Source: Carboxylicivirga linearis
GTDB lineage: Bacteria; Bacteroidota; Bacteroidia; Bacteroidales; Marinilabiliaceae
NCBI RefSeq assembly: GCF_018271995.1
Contig: NZ_JAGUCO010000011.1
Span: 79,297 to 143,296 of the forward strand
Direction: 5' to 3'
DNA: 64,000 bases
Positions 63,683 through 64,000 of this stretch are shown here, piece by piece. Position numbers and translations under genes: made by a program. The notes under the pieces are model-generated. The model was not told the origin of the DNA. It saw only the letters and a list, made by a program, of their open reading frames with translations, and did no database searches. Position 1 is the stretch's first letter. Each line of letters begins with the position of its first letter.

Positions 63683-63922
63683 AATGTATAAAAAGTATTG
63701 CCGAACGAAAAATAAATAATTTATATCAGGCTAATATACTGCAATATACAGAACTTTTTAAGTGGGGTTTAAAAACTGCCTATCATACATTTTACTATAC
63801 TTTTTGACGCAAAATAACGGAGAAAAAAGAAATTAAATTTTTTTGATTTTTTTTCAATCAAGCCGTTTTTGCCTTCCATTTTATTTCAATTGCATTCAAT
63901 CCGGTTTTTTCTGCTAATAAAT

Positions 63923-63930
63923 TAGTTTTG
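63923..63930 (+). promoter_or_regulatory. Promoter -7 element before the gene at the right edge
   Basis: TAGTTTTG matches TAnnTTTG, about 38 bases before the ATG at 63968. The rest of 63690-63960 is AT-rich, with a TTGATT/AATCAA hairpin at 63843-63861 and no gene seen. Confidence 0.5.
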
Positions 63931-63967
63931 CAGCCGATGAAAATTATTTACCACAAAATTTTTGTTT

Positions 63968-64000
63968 ATGGTTAAACTCATTGGTACAACGGAGAACGGC
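63968..64000 (+). CDS. Start of a gene cut by the right edge
   Basis: An ATG at 63968 opens a frame of eleven codons (MVKLIGTTENG) to the window end. It has a fitting promoter upstream and is on the plus strand. Too little is visible to name it. Confidence 0.4.
   Translation, partial: MVKLIGTTENG

Overview
The window looks like chromosome of an AT-rich member of the Bacteroidota, most likely class Bacteroidia and plausibly a marine, facultatively or strictly anaerobic relative of the Marinilabiliales. The evidence is several promoters of the Bacteroidota type (TAnnTTTG), a type IX secretion sorting domain on the CotH protein, a NigD-like lipoprotein, DUF3078 and DUF3667 proteins, and SusD-era style lipoprotein signals. 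The genus is an inference; no rRNA is present. One tRNA (Arg, anticodon ACG) lies at 42458-42531.

Layout. 1-4426: a cut S41-like peptidase, a Pif1/RecD-like helicase, an unknown coiled-coil protein and an MDP-1 type phosphatase. 4632-13330: a sulfur/redox island with a LysR regulator, a YeiH-type exporter, a TSUP exporter, an SQR-like flavoprotein, a DUF1847 protein, a membrane thioredoxin, an ArsM-like methyltransferase, a 31-residue Cys-containing peptide, a radical SAM/SPASM enzyme and a thioredoxin-thioredoxin reductase fusion. The last four read as an unrecognised peptide-modification (RiPP-like) cluster and are the main find. 13504-18060: a secreted sortilin-type beta-propeller protein between two copies of the same terminator, then a field of palindromes and a REP-associated transposase with its REP sequences.

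18071-30873 (minus strand) is a nine-gene set: citrate lyase CitD-CitE fusion, CitF, an isocitrate/homoisocitrate dehydrogenase-family enzyme, an HD-like protein, two fused aconitase-family enzymes, an ALDH7 aminoadipate semialdehyde dehydrogenase, and the two halves of the saccharopine pathway. Read as one route it would take lysine through saccharopine and 2-aminoadipate to 2-oxoadipate, and then backwards along the homocitrate pathway to 2-oxoglutarate and acetate. That reading is an inference, but the gene content fits it step by step.

31053-41224 holds small housekeeping genes (DUF3820, pirin, DUF3078, MscS, HAD phosphatase, TRIC-like channel), a second helicase with TPRs, a TPR protein and an M23 peptidase. 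41478-48909 has a NigD-like lipoprotein, the tRNA, and a CotH / lipoprotein / DUF2490 / VTC / DUF4956 operon. 48965-53497 is a cobalamin nucleotide-loop operon (cobQ, cobD, cbiB, cobT) running leftwards. From 53522 to the end the DNA becomes gene-poor: DUF3667 and GH43 genes sit among long near-identical non-coding repeats, followed by a 14-unit, 21-bp tandem repeat, an unknown helical protein, a GldL-like membrane protein and a PLD-nuclease/helicase-associated-domain protein. The last two are each bracketed by their own 10-bp inverted repeat. The start of one more gene is cut by the right edge.
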